From Thioclava dalianensis (GTDB lineage: Bacteria > Pseudomonadota > Alphaproteobacteria > Rhodobacterales > Rhodobacteraceae): DNA of 64,000 nucleotides. The notes below the pieces were generated by a model, which was given only the letters and a program-made list of their open reading frames with translations, was not told the origin of the DNA and did not search any database. The DNA is taken from contig NZ_JHEH01000005.1 in the NCBI RefSeq assembly GCF_000715505.1, positions 124,001 through 188,000 of the forward strand, given 5' to 3'. Of this stretch, positions 17,579 through 26,798 are shown in pieces. The translations under genes and the position numbers were made by a program. Positions within the stretch are counted from its first letter, which is position 1; every line of letters begins with the position of its first letter.

Positions 17579-18655
17579 ATGCCCCTGACCGCGCTGAAGC
17601 ACCCCGCCCAATGGCCCGTCCCGCTGCGCTGGGGCGCGCTGATCGTGGGGTCGGCGCTTTTGGCGGCAGCGCTCAGCACCGCGCATCTTTCCGCGGCTTT
17701 GCTGCTTGGGCCGATGATTGTAGCGATTGCGCTGGCCGCCTCTGGGGGCGCGGTTGCAGCCCCTAGAATCGTCTTCGTCATGGCGCAGGGCGTGGTGGGC
17801 ATGATGATGGCCTCCAAGCTCCCGCCTGCGATCTTTGCCGAGATCGCACAGGATTGGCCGATTTTTCTGCTCGGCGTGCTCTCGACCGTCCTCGGCGCGA
17901 GCGGCTTTGGCTGGCTGCTATCGCGCAGCGGATTGCTGCCGGGCACAACCGCGATCTGGGGCTCCTCACCGGGTGCTGCGACCGCGATGACCCTGATGTC
18001 AGAGAGCTACGGCGCCGATATGCGGCTGGTCGCGATGATGCAATATCTGCGCGTCGCCTGCTGCGCCATTGCCGCCACCGCCGTGGTCAAGATTTTCGGC
18101 GCCTCGGGCAGCACCCATGTGACGGTGAGCCACGCCTCCCAAAGCCTCGAGGCCCTCGACGTGATCAAGACCATCGCGATTGCGACCGGCGCGGCGGTGA
18201 TAGGCTGGAAGCTGAAAATCCCCGGCGGCGGGCTGCTGACACCGCTTGTCGTGGGCATGATCTACAACCTCACGGGGCTCGGCACGATCGCCCTGCCCCA
18301 GCCCGTCCTCGCCCTGTGCTACGCGATTGTCGGCTGGGGGATCGGGATGCGCTTTACCCGCGAAGTGCTGAGCCATGCCGCTCGCGCGCTCCCGCTGGTG
18401 CTAGGCTCCATCATCGCGCTAATCGCGCTCTGCGCCTGCTTCTCACTGCTGCTGGTGCATTTTGCCGGGATCGACCCGGTCACCGCCTATCTCGCGACCA
18501 GCCCAGGGGGGGCCGATTCTGTCGCGATCATCGCGGCGGGCACTCAGGTCGACATCCCCTTCGTCATGGCGATGCAGATCGGGCGATTCCTGCTGGTGCT
18601 GCTTTTGGGTCCGGCACTCGCACGCTACCTGTCGCGGCCCCGCGCCCCGGCCTGA
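17579..18655 (+). CDS. AbrB-family membrane protein (putative transporter/regulator)
   Basis: 358 aa, very hydrophobic, with two similar halves, each containing a GxxxG-rich GAAxAM-type segment (WGSSPGAATAMTLMSESYGAD and ATSPGGADSVAIIAAGTQVD). This is the AbrB-duplication membrane family, often misnamed ammonia monooxygenase. I start at the ATG at 17579; a TTG start 22 codons earlier is less likely. Substrate unknown. It is divergent from the imelysin operon. Confidence 0.82.
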   Translation: MPLTALKHPAQWPVPLRWGALIVGSALLAAALSTAHLSAALLLGPMIVAIALAASGGAVAAPRIVFVMAQGVVGMMMASKLPPAIFAEIAQDWPIFLLGVLSTVLGASGFGWLLSRSGLLPGTTAIWGSSPGAATAMTLMSESYGADMRLVAMMQYLRVACCAIAATAVVKIFGASGSTHVTVSHASQSLEALDVIKTIAIATGAAVIGWKLKIPGGGLLTPLVVGMIYNLTGLGTIALPQPVLALCYAIVGWGIGMRFTREVLSHAARALPLVLGSIIALIALCACFSLLLVHFAGIDPVTAYLATSPGGADSVAIIAAGTQVDIPFVMAMQIGRFLLVLLLGPALARYLSRPRAPA

Positions 18656-18689
18656 GCGGCCTCGGCCGAGCCGCCCCTTCCGCGCATGC

Positions 18690-18716
18690 AAAAGGCCGCA
18701 CCCAAAGGTACGGCCC
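18690..18716 (-). terminator. Intrinsic terminator of rpmG
   Basis: On the minus strand a GGCCG/CGGCC stem (18711-18715 with 18694-18698) closes a 12-base loop and is followed by TTTT. It lies 24 bp after the rpmG stop. Confidence 0.7.
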
Positions 18717-18739
18717 TGCATTCGGTCAAAGAGGCGATC

Positions 18740-18907
18740 TTACTTGATCTTGCCTTCTTTGTATTCGACATGCTTGCGCACGACCGGATCGTATTTGTTC
18801 ACGGTCATTTTTTCCGTCATGGTGCGGGCATTCTTCTTGGTCACATAGAAGTGCCCGGTGCCCGCCGTCGAGTTCAGACGGATCTTGATCGTCGTCGGCT
18901 TCGCCAT
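18740..18907 (-). CDS. rpmG: Ribosomal protein bL33
   Basis: 55 aa, the typical length of bL33, with the core [19 protein letters not shown] and [19 protein letters not shown] component of the large ribosomal subunit. The ATG at 18907 follows AGGAGA. It has none of the CxxC zinc pairs of zinc-type L33, so it is the C-minus paralogue. Single-gene transcript with its own terminator. Confidence 0.97.
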
Positions 18908-19099
18908 TTTAATTCTCCTAGCTCCGGGCAACAAACCGCGCCCGCGGAATCCTTGAAGCCCGCCTTTTAGCCATGTGCCCTGCGGAGTCAACAGCAAAAC
19001 CCAGCGCGCCCCTCAGAAACCCATCGCGGGGCGCAGGAAAGTGAAATCGACGCCCGATTTCCGACGCAGCCCCCGCGCGCCGATGCTAGGATCGGGGCC

Positions 19100-20200
19100 A
19101 TGTTGTTCACCTTACCAGATCACGCCACGCTCTACCGCGCGCTGCTTGAGCGCGATGCCCGCTTTGACGGACAGGCCTTCGTCTGCGTCGCGACGACCGG
19201 GATTTTTTGTCGTCTTACCTGCCCCGCGCGCAAGCCGCTGGCGCAGAACTGCACGTTTCACGACACGATCGGGGCCTGTATCGAGGCCGGGTTTCGCCCC
19301 TGCAAACGCTGCCACCCGATGCAGGCCGCCGCGCGCGCCGAGCCGGTGATCGCGAAACTGCTCGAAGCGCTTGAGGCCGATCCGGGGCGGCGCTGGTATG
19401 AAAGCGATATCGTGGCGCTTGGGCTCGACCCGTCCACCGCGCGGCGCGCCTTCAAGCGGCATTTCGGGATGACGTTTCTCGATATGGCCCGACAACGGCG
19501 CCTGCGCGAAGGCTTCACCGCGCTCTCCGAAGGGGCGAAGGTGATCACAGCCCAGCACGAGGCCAGCTTCGATTCGCCCAGTGCCTTCCGGCAGGCCTTC
19601 GCAAAGCTGATCGGCTGCGCCCCGGGCGCGCTGTCGCGCGACGCGGCCTTGCAGGCCAGCTGGATCGCCACGCCGCTTGGCGACATGATCGCGGTGAGCA
19701 GCGCGCGCCACCTGCATCTGCTGGAATTTCTCGACCGCAAGGCGCTGCCCGCCGAGCTGACCGCGTTGCGCAAATCGACACCGGGCGGCATCGGCGTGGG
19801 GCGTCTCGCGCCGACCGTTCAGGCCGAAACCGAGTTGAGCGCCTATTTCGAGGGGCGGAGTGCACGGTTTGAAACCCCGCTGGCGCAGGGCGGCTCGGCG
19901 TTCGCGCGCGCCGTCTGGCAGGCTTTGCGCGAGATCCCGGCGGGAGAGACTCGCAGCTACTCTCAGATTGCTGAAGCCATCGGACAGCCCAGCGCCAGCC
20001 GCGCTGTCGCGCGGGCCAACGGTGCCAACCAGATCGCGCTGATGGTGCCATGCCATCGCGTCATCGGGGCCGATGGCAGTCTGACGGGCTATGGCGGCGG
20101 GTTGTGGCGCAAGCAGCGCCTGATCGAGATCGAGCGCGCCTACGCCCCCCAACGCGGACCAAAAAACGCGGGCCTCGGGATTTCTCCCGGGCCCGCATGA
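19100..20200 (+). CDS. ada: Ada: methylphosphotriester/O6-methylguanine repair protein and regulator
   Basis: 366 aa with all three domains in order. The N-terminal zinc/methyl-acceptor domain (FCRLTC near 38-43 and PCKRCHP near 70) takes methyl groups from phosphotriesters. An AraC-type helix-turn-helix follows (about residues 85-170). The C-terminal O6-alkylguanine-DNA alkyltransferase has the active-site PCHRV motif near residue 318 and the GGLWRKQRL tail. It repairs alkylated DNA and activates its own regulon when methylated. The last codons contain the terminator of the convergent downstream gene. Confidence 0.96.
   Translation: MLFTLPDHATLYRALLERDARFDGQAFVCVATTGIFCRLTCPARKPLAQNCTFHDTIGACIEAGFRPCKRCHPMQAAARAEPVIAKLLEALEADPGRRWYESDIVALGLDPSTARRAFKRHFGMTFLDMARQRRLREGFTALSEGAKVITAQHEASFDSPSAFRQAFAKLIGCAPGALSRDAALQASWIATPLGDMIAVSSARHLHLLEFLDRKALPAELTALRKSTPGGIGVGRLAPTVQAETELSAYFEGRSARFETPLAQGGSAFARAVWQALREIPAGETRSYSQIAEAIGQPSASRAVARANGANQIALMVPCHRVIGADGSLTGYGGGLWRKQRLIEIERAYAPQRGPKNAGLGISPGPA
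20162..20197 (-). terminator. Intrinsic terminator inside the 3' end of ada, acting on the opposite strand
   Basis: A GCGGGCC/GGCCCGC stem (20168-20174 with 20190-20196) with an inner GGG/CCC pairing is followed on the minus strand by TTTTTT. This fits an intrinsic terminator for the DUF533 gene, which ends at 20219. The stem lies wholly within the last codons of ada, so it constrains that protein's C-terminus. Confidence 0.75.
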
Positions 20201-20218
20201 TGCAAAGGCAGGTCCAGC

Positions 20219-20929
20219 TCAGACGAGCGGCTTGCCCATCGCCTTGTGGATCTCGGCGACCTTCTGAGCCTCAAGACCCAATGCGGCAGCCAGATTGGCC
20301 AAGTATTGCTTCTCGGCCTCGGTATCGACGGTGATCGCCATCAACGCTGCGGAATAGACCTGCGCTTTCATATGCGCGGCGGTGTCATTGGCCAGCCCGC
20401 TCACATCGATCGGCGCATCCAGCTCGGCCTTCACGAAGGCGATCTCGTCATCAGAGGCATCCGACAGGTGATCGAGAATCGTCTGGCGCTCCTGATCGTC
20501 GATCTGACCGTCGGCTTTGGCGGCCTGAATCATCGCGCGGATCATCAGCTTGGCCTGATCCTCCATCGCGGGTTCGGCAGGCGTGCCGCCGGTCACTGCG
20601 CTGAGCATGCCGCCCAAGCCCCCGGCCCCGGCAGAGGCTGCCCCGGTGAACGCGCCCATCAACGAGCTCAGCCCAGCCTCAGTGGCGCCTGTGGCCGAGG
20701 CCGCCTGAGTGCCGAATTTCGAGAACAGATCGCGCACCGTGTCCCGGCCTCCCGGCACGCCCATCTTTTCGGCCATATCGCCCATTTGATCGGCCATACC
20801 GCAGGGCTTTCCGGCATTGCCCAAAGCCTCCTTCATGCCTTGCAGGCCGCCCATCTGGCTGAACTTCTGCGCGCCTTTTGCCGCGGCAAATCCAACGGCG
20901 AGCGTCGCCAAGGTTTTCACGAAACTCAT
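20219..20929 (-). CDS. DUF533 / TerB-like protein (YebE-like)
   Basis: 236 aa. The N-terminal third is hydrophobic and Gly/Ala-rich (TLATLAVGFAAAKGAQKF), the middle is a Gly-rich linker, and the C-terminus is a TerB-like helical domain (LMIRAMIQAAKADGQIDDQERQTI). This is the E. coli YebE (DUF533) arrangement; function unknown, probably membrane-associated. Start at 20929, with GGGGGAAA upstream. Confidence 0.8.
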   Translation of the reverse strand: MSFVKTLATLAVGFAAAKGAQKFSQMGGLQGMKEALGNAGKPCGMADQMGDMAEKMGVPGGRDTVRDLFSKFGTQAASATGATEAGLSSLMGAFTGAASAGAGGLGGMLSAVTGGTPAEPAMEDQAKLMIRAMIQAAKADGQIDDQERQTILDHLSDASDDEIAFVKAELDAPIDVSGLANDTAAHMKAQVYSAALMAITVDTEAEKQYLANLAAALGLEAQKVAEIHKAMGKPLV

Positions 20930-20980
20930 GATTTCCCCCAATTGAAGCTGAAACTCAGATCAGAGTTGCGCGGATCAGCC

Positions 20981-21400
20981 TCAATTTCCAGTAGTTTCGC
21001 TCAATTTCGCCGAGACGCTCAGGCACTCGAGAGCGGCTGCCAACCTGCGACGCATCTCCTGTGCGAGCTTGTCGACATCAGGGTTTTTCACCACACCCAG
21101 CAGCACCACCGGATCGACCGCCGAGACCTCGACGCCCCCCTCGACCTCGCGCAGCGCGATGTTACAAGGCAGCAAGACCCCCACTTTCGCGACCAGACAG
21201 ATCGCTTCATAGGATAGCTGAGAATTCCCGATCCCGAAAATCTTGAACCGCGAGATGTCCTTGTGGACGCTCGCCTTGATCTTGGCGGACACGTTGAACT
21301 CTGTCAGCACGACGAAACCTGCATCATTCAGACAGGAACGCACCTGAGTTTCGACCGTGTCGAAATCCGCATCCAGCACCGTATCGAGCGTAAATCCCAT
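20981..21400 (-). CDS. DUF302-domain protein
   Basis: 139 aa, close to a single DUF302 domain: VETQVRSCLNDAGFVVLTEFNV at the N-terminus, FKIFGIGNSQLSYEAI in the middle and VGVLLPCNIALREV, the family's hallmark LLPCN motif. A strong GGAGGAGG precedes the ATG. It is 52 bp upstream of, and possibly co-transcribed with, the DUF533 gene. No established function. Confidence 0.85.
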   Translation of the reverse strand: MGFTLDTVLDADFDTVETQVRSCLNDAGFVVLTEFNVSAKIKASVHKDISRFKIFGIGNSQLSYEAICLVAKVGVLLPCNIALREVEGGVEVSAVDPVVLLGVVKNPDVDKLAQEMRRRLAAALECLSVSAKLSETTGN

Positions 21401-21539
21401 AATCGGGTCCTCCTCCGTTATTGTAGATTTTCGTTATAATACCAAGCTGACCCTGAGACCCGTGGAAATCAATTCACAAGGCGCAGACAAGGGCTGCCTG
21501 AGCGCACAGGTATCAAGGCATTCCTGCAGGGAACCTAAT

Positions 21540-21967
21540 TTGCGCGGATGGCCTGTAAGCCGGATTTTGTCCAAGGGTTGCCCCTCTGGATGACCATTCC
21601 TCTCGCCCTGCGATTGCTCACAGGGTCCAGCCGCCAACCCGGATCGCTCGGGGCGAAGTTCCCCTGCCGTCACCCGTTGCCGGGGCGGCACACGATCCCT
21701 ATTCGGCGTTGCTCCCGGTGGGGCTTGCCATGCCGGGCCTGTTACCAGCCCCGCGGTGGGCTCTTACCCCACCGTTTCACCCTTACCCGTGTGGCCCACC
21801 AAGGCAGATCACAGGGCGGTTTATTTTCTGTGGCGCTTTCCGTCGGGTTGCCCCGCCCGGGCGTTACCCGGCACCGTCACTTCATGGAGTCCGGACTTTC
21901 CTCGAGCGTTCAGCTATCCACTAAGGCAGAGCTATGAACACTCGCGGTCATCCGGCCATCCGCGCGA
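21540..21967 (-). ncRNA. rnpB: RNase P RNA (bacterial type A)
   Basis: Catalytic RNA that trims the 5' leaders of pre-tRNAs. The universally conserved GAGGAAAGTCCGGACTCC (CR-I) reads on the minus strand at 21886-21902. Its CR-V partner, ACAAAATCCGGCTTAC, is at 21555-21570. I set the ends by helix P1: GCGCGGATGGCC at the 5' end (complement of 21954-21965) pairs perfectly over 12 bp with GGCCATCCGCGC at the 3' end (complement of 21542-21553). The length of about 425 nt suits an alphaproteobacterial type A RNA. Confidence 0.96.
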
Positions 21968-22032
21968 CCGATGCCATAGGCAATCGCGGCGTCCCGGTCA
22001 ATCGCGCAATCGCACCGGACAAGCATGCTGCG

Positions 22033-23364
22033 TCAGACCGTATCGAGATAAAGCTCGGTCTGCTCAAGCTCGGAGAGCTCGGCCATGTAATGCAGCTCCT
22101 GGCGCTTGGTCATCGCGAAATTGTCGATCAGCTCCTTCTCGAAGATCCGCTTAATCATCGGGCAGGTGGTGAAGGCTTCAATCGCGGCGCCCCATTCGGT
22201 GGGCATCTGCGGCAGATCGAGCGCATAAGCATTGCCCTTGATCGGCTCGGGCGGCTCGATCCCGTCCTCGATCCCCTCAAGGGCTGCCCCCAGCACGGCG
22301 GCAATCGTGAGATAGGGGTTCACATCCCCACCCGCCACGCGATGCTCGATCCGGCGCGCCTGAGGCCCCGAGGCCGGGATGCGCAGCGCCGAGGTGCGGT
22401 TCTCATAGGCCCAGGCGATCCCTGTGGGCGCATGGGCATCGGGCACCAGCCGGTCATAGCTATTCTCATGCGGCGCAAAGATCAGGGTCGAGCCCGGCAT
22501 CGCCGACAGGCACCCCGCAACCGCATGGCGCAGCTTATCCGAGCCACGCGGCGAGCCATCGTTGAAGATGTTGTTGCCATCCGCATCGAGCACCGAGAAA
22601 TGCATATGCATCCCGTTGCCCGACCATTCGTCATAGGGCTTGGCCATGAAGGAGGCGGCAAAACCGTGGCGGCGCGCATAGCCTTTGACGAGCATCTTGA
22701 ACAGCCACGCATCATCGGCGGCTTTGAGCGCGTCGGATTGATGCGACATGTTGATCTCGAATTGGCCCGGCCCGGCCTCCGAGATCGCGGTGTCGGCGGG
22801 GATATCCATCGCCTCGCAGGCATCGTAGAGCTCGGTGAAGAAAATATCGAACGCATCTAGCGCACGCAGGCTCAGCACCTCGCCGCCGGAGCGCCGCTTA
22901 CCCGAGCGCGGGCTGGGCGGCACGCGCAGGGTCTTGCCGCTGTCATCGATCAGGAAAAATTCCAGCTCCGTCGCCACGACCGGCGTGAGCCCCTTCGCCT
23001 TGTAGCGCTCACAGACCCGCGCCAGCGCCTGACGCGGATCGCCCGCATAGGGGCGGCCATCCATATGAAACATCCAGATCGGCAACAGCGCGGTGGGCGC
23101 CTCGAGCCACGGCATCGGCAAAAAGCCCCGCTCGGTCGGCATCAACAGCCCATCCTCGTCACCGGAATCGAAGACCAGCGGGCTGTCCTCGATATCCTCA
23201 CCCCAGATGTCGAGATTCATCACCGAAAACGGAAAGCGCGTGCCTTCACTGAAGACTTTGGGCGCAAAGCGCGCGGGCAAGCGTTTGCCCCGCGCCACAC
23301 CGTTGAGATCCGCCGCTGCCACACGGATCGTGCGTACATCGGGATGCTCATTCAGCCAGTCCAT
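22033..23364 (-). CDS. Glutamine-synthetase-family ligase (gamma-glutamylpolyamine synthetase-like)
   Basis: 443 aa with GS-family catalytic motifs: VATELEFFLID, AGPGQFEINMSHQSDAL, a NGMHMHFSVLD metal/ATP motif and ENRTSALRIPASG. The N-terminus lacks the fuller beta-grasp of GlnA, and the length fits PuuA/GlnT-type enzymes that join glutamate to amines. It is the last gene of an amino-acid ABC importer operon, 3 bp after a permease gene. I infer that it modifies the imported amine or amino acid; true glutamine synthesis is less likely. Confidence 0.85.
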   Translation of the reverse strand: MDWLNEHPDVRTIRVAAADLNGVARGKRLPARFAPKVFSEGTRFPFSVMNLDIWGEDIEDSPLVFDSGDEDGLLMPTERGFLPMPWLEAPTALLPIWMFHMDGRPYAGDPRQALARVCERYKAKGLTPVVATELEFFLIDDSGKTLRVPPSPRSGKRRSGGEVLSLRALDAFDIFFTELYDACEAMDIPADTAISEAGPGQFEINMSHQSDALKAADDAWLFKMLVKGYARRHGFAASFMAKPYDEWSGNGMHMHFSVLDADGNNIFNDGSPRGSDKLRHAVAGCLSAMPGSTLIFAPHENSYDRLVPDAHAPTGIAWAYENRTSALRIPASGPQARRIEHRVAGGDVNPYLTIAAVLGAALEGIEDGIEPPEPIKGNAYALDLPQMPTEWGAAIEAFTTCPMIKRIFEKELIDNFAMTKRQELHYMAELSELEQTELYLDTV

Positions 23365-23367
23365 ATG

Positions 23368-24195
23368 TCACCTGATTATTTGCGGCCTGAACCGCATCTT
23401 CATGCGCCGTTCGCGCGACAGATGACGGTTGAGACGGCGATTGATTAAGCCGAAAATCCCGATCACCGATAGCGTCAGAAGGATGAAATAGAAAGCCGCG
23501 ATCGGATAGGGGATGAAAGGGTTGAAGGTCTTGTCGGCAAAATACTTCGCATAATAGAGCGCATCGCCCTCTTGTCGGAATGCCGGGAAGCCCGAGAAGA
23601 ACACCAGCGTTGTGGCGTGAAACAGGAAGATCGCCTCATTGGTGTAAGACGGCCATGCGAGCCGTAGCATGGTGGGCCATGTCACCCGCCGGAACTTCGA
23701 CCAGCCCGACAGGCCATAGGCATCGGCGGCCTCCAGATCCCCCTTGGGCACCGAGCGTAACGCGCCGTAGAAGATCTCGGCGGCATAGGCGGAAGTGTTG
23801 AGAAACAGCACGAACAGCGCACCCGCCCAAGCCCGCGTGATCCAGTTCGTATCCACCGTCAGCCCGAGGATCGGGATGCCCGCGCGGGGCAGCATCGCGA
23901 AGGCCTCATAGGCAAGGAAGAACTGGATAAAGAGCGGCGAGCCACGGAAGAGAAAGATGAACCATTCGGCGGGCTTGCGCACCCAGCGGCTCTCGACGCT
24001 TTTGGCAACCGCCAGAGTTGTCGCGAGGAAAAACCCGAACAGCAGCGCGAGAATGCCGAAATAGAGGTTCCACACCATGCCCGAGCCGATCAGCGTGAAT
24101 TGCTGGCACATGGTGAAATCCGAGCGCGGCAGTAGCCGCTCGCCGATCCCGACAGAGCGCAGCCCGTAATCTGCAATGGTCTGAAGACAGCTCAT
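23368..24195 (-). CDS. Polar amino-acid ABC transporter permease (HisM-like)
   Basis: 275 aa with several membrane helices and the EAA-loop region (SVPKGDLEAADAYGLSGWSKFRRVTWP) that docks the ATPase. The start at 24195 overlaps the upstream permease stop (ATGA); a longer open frame lies inside that gene. It is the second of a heteromeric permease pair. Confidence 0.92.
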   Translation of the reverse strand: MSCLQTIADYGLRSVGIGERLLPRSDFTMCQQFTLIGSGMVWNLYFGILALLFGFFLATTLAVAKSVESRWVRKPAEWFIFLFRGSPLFIQFFLAYEAFAMLPRAGIPILGLTVDTNWITRAWAGALFVLFLNTSAYAAEIFYGALRSVPKGDLEAADAYGLSGWSKFRRVTWPTMLRLAWPSYTNEAIFLFHATTLVFFSGFPAFRQEGDALYYAKYFADKTFNPFIPYPIAAFYFILLTLSVIGIFGLINRRLNRHLSRERRMKMRFRPQIIR

Positions 24196-25073
24196 GCTCC
24201 CGCCTTTCGCAGCGCTTCGCCGCCCGCCGTGGCCTGCCCCATCGACAGGCGCCGATTGATCCGTGCCAGCACGATCTCGGACAGCTTGGTCATCACCAGA
24301 TAGAACACCAGCAAACCGAGGAAGTAATAGAGCCGCCAGTCGCCATGCGGATAGGCGTAGATGCTGGATTTCGTGGCCCCCAGCTCGCGCGCCCAATAGA
24401 CGATATCCTCGATGCCCAGCAAGAACAGCAAAGGCGTCGCCTTGATCAGGATCATCCACAGATTGGACAGGCCGGGCACGGCATAGGACCACATCTGCGG
24501 GATCAGCACGCGCCGTGTCATCTGCCTGCGGGTCATCCCGTAAGCCTCTGCGGTCTCAAGCTGCGCATGCGGCACCGCCTGCATCGCACCGTAAAGCACC
24601 TGGGCAGCAAACGCGCCGTAGACCACCGCGAAAGCGATCACCGCCAGCCCGAACCCATAGGCCTCGTGATAGAACTGCGGCGCGGAATTGAGCGGCATCT
24701 TGGCGGCGGCGCAGACATGGAACTCATTTCCCGCCCAGACCGGCTGGTTCCAGTCCGGACATTTCCAGCGGTTGCGCAGGTACTCGATCCCCTGATCCAT
24801 CGCGATCGGGACAAAGAGGAAAAAGATGATGTCGGGCACGCCCCGCACCATCGCAATATAAGCCCGCCCAATGATCCGCAGCGGCATGAAGTTCGAGCGG
24901 GCCGCCAGCGCCCCGCCAAACCCGAAGCACAGCGCGACAGGCGCGGTGATCGCAAGCAAAAGCAGCACGATTCCAAAGGAGCCGTAGAACATGATCTGCT
25001 TGCCCGTCGTCATGTAGCAAAGCATCCATGACAGGCCATGCAGCGCGGAAGGGTCTGAGCACATTGAAAACAT
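24192..25073 (-). CDS. Polar amino-acid ABC transporter permease (HisQ-like)
   Basis: 293 aa permease of the HisQ/ArtQ type, with the EAA motif in AVPHAQLETAEAYGMTRRQMTRRVLIP. It has an unusual extra polar loop (RNRWKCPDWNQPVWAGNEF, about residues 98-116) between early helices, probably periplasmic. The start at 25073 has a weak ribosome site; a second ATG three codons later is possible. Coupled to the next permease by ATGA. Confidence 0.9.
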   Translation of the reverse strand: MFSMCSDPSALHGLSWMLCYMTTGKQIMFYGSFGIVLLLLAITAPVALCFGFGGALAARSNFMPLRIIGRAYIAMVRGVPDIIFFLFVPIAMDQGIEYLRNRWKCPDWNQPVWAGNEFHVCAAAKMPLNSAPQFYHEAYGFGLAVIAFAVVYGAFAAQVLYGAMQAVPHAQLETAEAYGMTRRQMTRRVLIPQMWSYAVPGLSNLWMILIKATPLLFLLGIEDIVYWARELGATKSSIYAYPHGDWRLYYFLGLLVFYLVMTKLSEIVLARINRRLSMGQATAGGEALRKAGA

Positions 25074-25115
25074 ATGTGAGGTTGGGGGCGGACCCGCGGC
25101 CCGCCCCCTGCCTGA

Positions 25116-25844
25116 TCAGTTAGAGAAGGTCAGCGCATCGTCGCCGAAATACTTCTTGATCATTTTGTTGAGCGAACCGTCCGCCTTCATCTTGCTGATG
25201 CCGTCATTGAGCTTGGCTTTCAGCTCGGTGTCGGATTTGCGCAGACCGATGCCGATCCCTTCGCCCAGCGGGATGTCCTGCCCCACGAACTGGAAGCCAT
25301 CGGTGCCCACGAAGGGCTTGAGCGCGTCCTTATCAGCAAACACCGCATCGGCTTCGCCGTTTTTCACAGCGGCAATCGTGTCATCGAGCGTCGCATATTC
25401 GGCCAGCGTCGCGCCGGTTTCCGAGATATGGGCGGCCTGAATCGTGCCGGTCTGAGCCGCGATCACGCCCCCCTTGATATCGGCATCAGGCGTCATCGCC
25501 AGATAGGCCGAGGGTGCCGGGGGATAATAGGCCTGGGTGAAGTCGATGGATTTCTTGCGCTCATCGGTGATCGACATGCCTGCCATGATCGTGTCGTAGT
25601 TGCCCGAGAGCAGGTTGGGGATGATCGAATCCCAGTCATTCGTGACCCAAGTGCAGGTCAGATCTTCCATCTCGCACAGCTTGTCGCCCAGCTCGCGCTC
25701 AAAGCCCGCAACCTGCCCGTTATCGTCGATGAAGTTGTAGGGAGGGTATGCGCCTTCGGTGCCCATGCGCACGGTCGTGCTTTGGGCCGCGGCAAACCCT
25801 GCGCTGAGGATCAGAGCGGCTGCGGTCAGAATAAGTTTCTTCAT
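25116..25844 (-). CDS. Polar amino-acid ABC transporter substrate-binding protein
   Basis: 242 aa periplasmic receptor of family 3 (SBP_bac_3). Signal peptide MKKLILTAAALILSAGFAAA. The N-lobe opening VRMGTEGAYPPYNFIDDNGQ and GFERELGDKLCEM are typical, and DTIMAGMSITDERKKSIDF contains the ligand-contact region. The Arg/Asp pattern fits a cationic or polar amino acid or amine, in line with the linked gamma-glutamyl ligase-like gene, but the ligand is not established. Confidence 0.93.
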   Translation of the reverse strand: MKKLILTAAALILSAGFAAAQSTTVRMGTEGAYPPYNFIDDNGQVAGFERELGDKLCEMEDLTCTWVTNDWDSIIPNLLSGNYDTIMAGMSITDERKKSIDFTQAYYPPAPSAYLAMTPDADIKGGVIAAQTGTIQAAHISETGATLAEYATLDDTIAAVKNGEADAVFADKDALKPFVGTDGFQFVGQDIPLGEGIGIGLRKSDTELKAKLNDGISKMKADGSLNKMIKKYFGDDALTFSN

Positions 25845-25875
25845 TGGTTTCCCCTGTTATCTTACTTGATTGTCT

Positions 25876-26658
25876 TCACGCCGGCACTGAGGCCGACAGG
25901 AATTGTTGCAGGCGCTCCGATTTCGGTGCGCCAAACAGGGCCTCTGGCGGGCCCTCTTCCTCGATTTTCCCCTGATGGAGAAAGACCACATGGTCCGACA
26001 CGTCATGTGCCAGCCGCATGTCATGGGTCACCAGCATCATCGTGCGGCTCTCGCCCGCCAGATCCTTGATCACCCGCACCACCTCTTGTTGCAGCTCTGG
26101 ATCGAGCGCCGAGGTGGGTTCGTCAAACAAAAGCGCCTTGGGCTCCATGCACAGCGCCCGCGCGATGGCCGCGCGCTGCTGCTGGCCACCTGAAAGCTGC
26201 GCCGGATAGGCATCGCATTTGTCGCCGATGCCGACCTTGGCCAGCAATTCGCGCGCCAAAGGCTCGACCTGAGCGCGATCACGCCCCAGCACCGTCACCG
26301 GCGCTTCCATCACATTTTGCAAGATCGTCATATGCGCCCAGAGATTGAACTGCTGGAACACCATCGACAGATTGGTGCGAAACCGCGTGACCTGCTTGCG
26401 ATCCGCCGGGCGACGGGCAAGGCCTTGGCCCTTCCAATGCACGCCCTCGCCCTCGAACAGCACCTCGCCGGACTGGCTGTCCTCAAGCAGATTGCAACAG
26501 CGCAGCAGCGTGGATTTGCCAGAGCCGGAAGAGCCGATCAGCGAGACGACATGGCCGCGCGGTGCCTTGATCGAGACGCCCTTGAGCACCTCAAGCGAGC
26601 CGTAGCTCTTGTGTAGATCACGAATCTCGATGACGGGCGCTGTGTCTGTCGGGGTCAC
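25876..26658 (-). CDS. Polar amino-acid ABC transporter ATP-binding protein (HisP-like)
   Basis: 260 aa ABC ATPase. Walker A GSSGSGKST (about 38-46), signature LSGGQQQRAAIARAL, Walker B ALLFDEPTSALDPE and the H-loop LVTHDM. First gene of the importer operon (ATPase, receptor, two permeases, GS-like ligase). The first codon is GTG at 26658; no in-frame ATG exists before the conserved VIEIRDLHKSYG. Confidence 0.94.
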   Translation of the reverse strand: MTPTDTAPVIEIRDLHKSYGSLEVLKGVSIKAPRGHVVSLIGSSGSGKSTLLRCCNLLEDSQSGEVLFEGEGVHWKGQGLARRPADRKQVTRFRTNLSMVFQQFNLWAHMTILQNVMEAPVTVLGRDRAQVEPLARELLAKVGIGDKCDAYPAQLSGGQQQRAAIARALCMEPKALLFDEPTSALDPELQQEVVRVIKDLAGESRTMMLVTHDMRLAHDVSDHVVFLHQGKIEEEGPPEALFGAPKSERLQQFLSASVPA

Positions 26659-26798
26659 GCAGGGGGCTTCTCGTTGTCCATTTGGTCAATCTGGCGCGAA
26701 ATCACGGCAGATTGCAACGGGCAGAGCACCGGTGACCTAGCGAAACAAGTCGATTTCGCGGGCAGAGGCCAAAAATTCAGGCGTTCAAGCCAGCGTGA

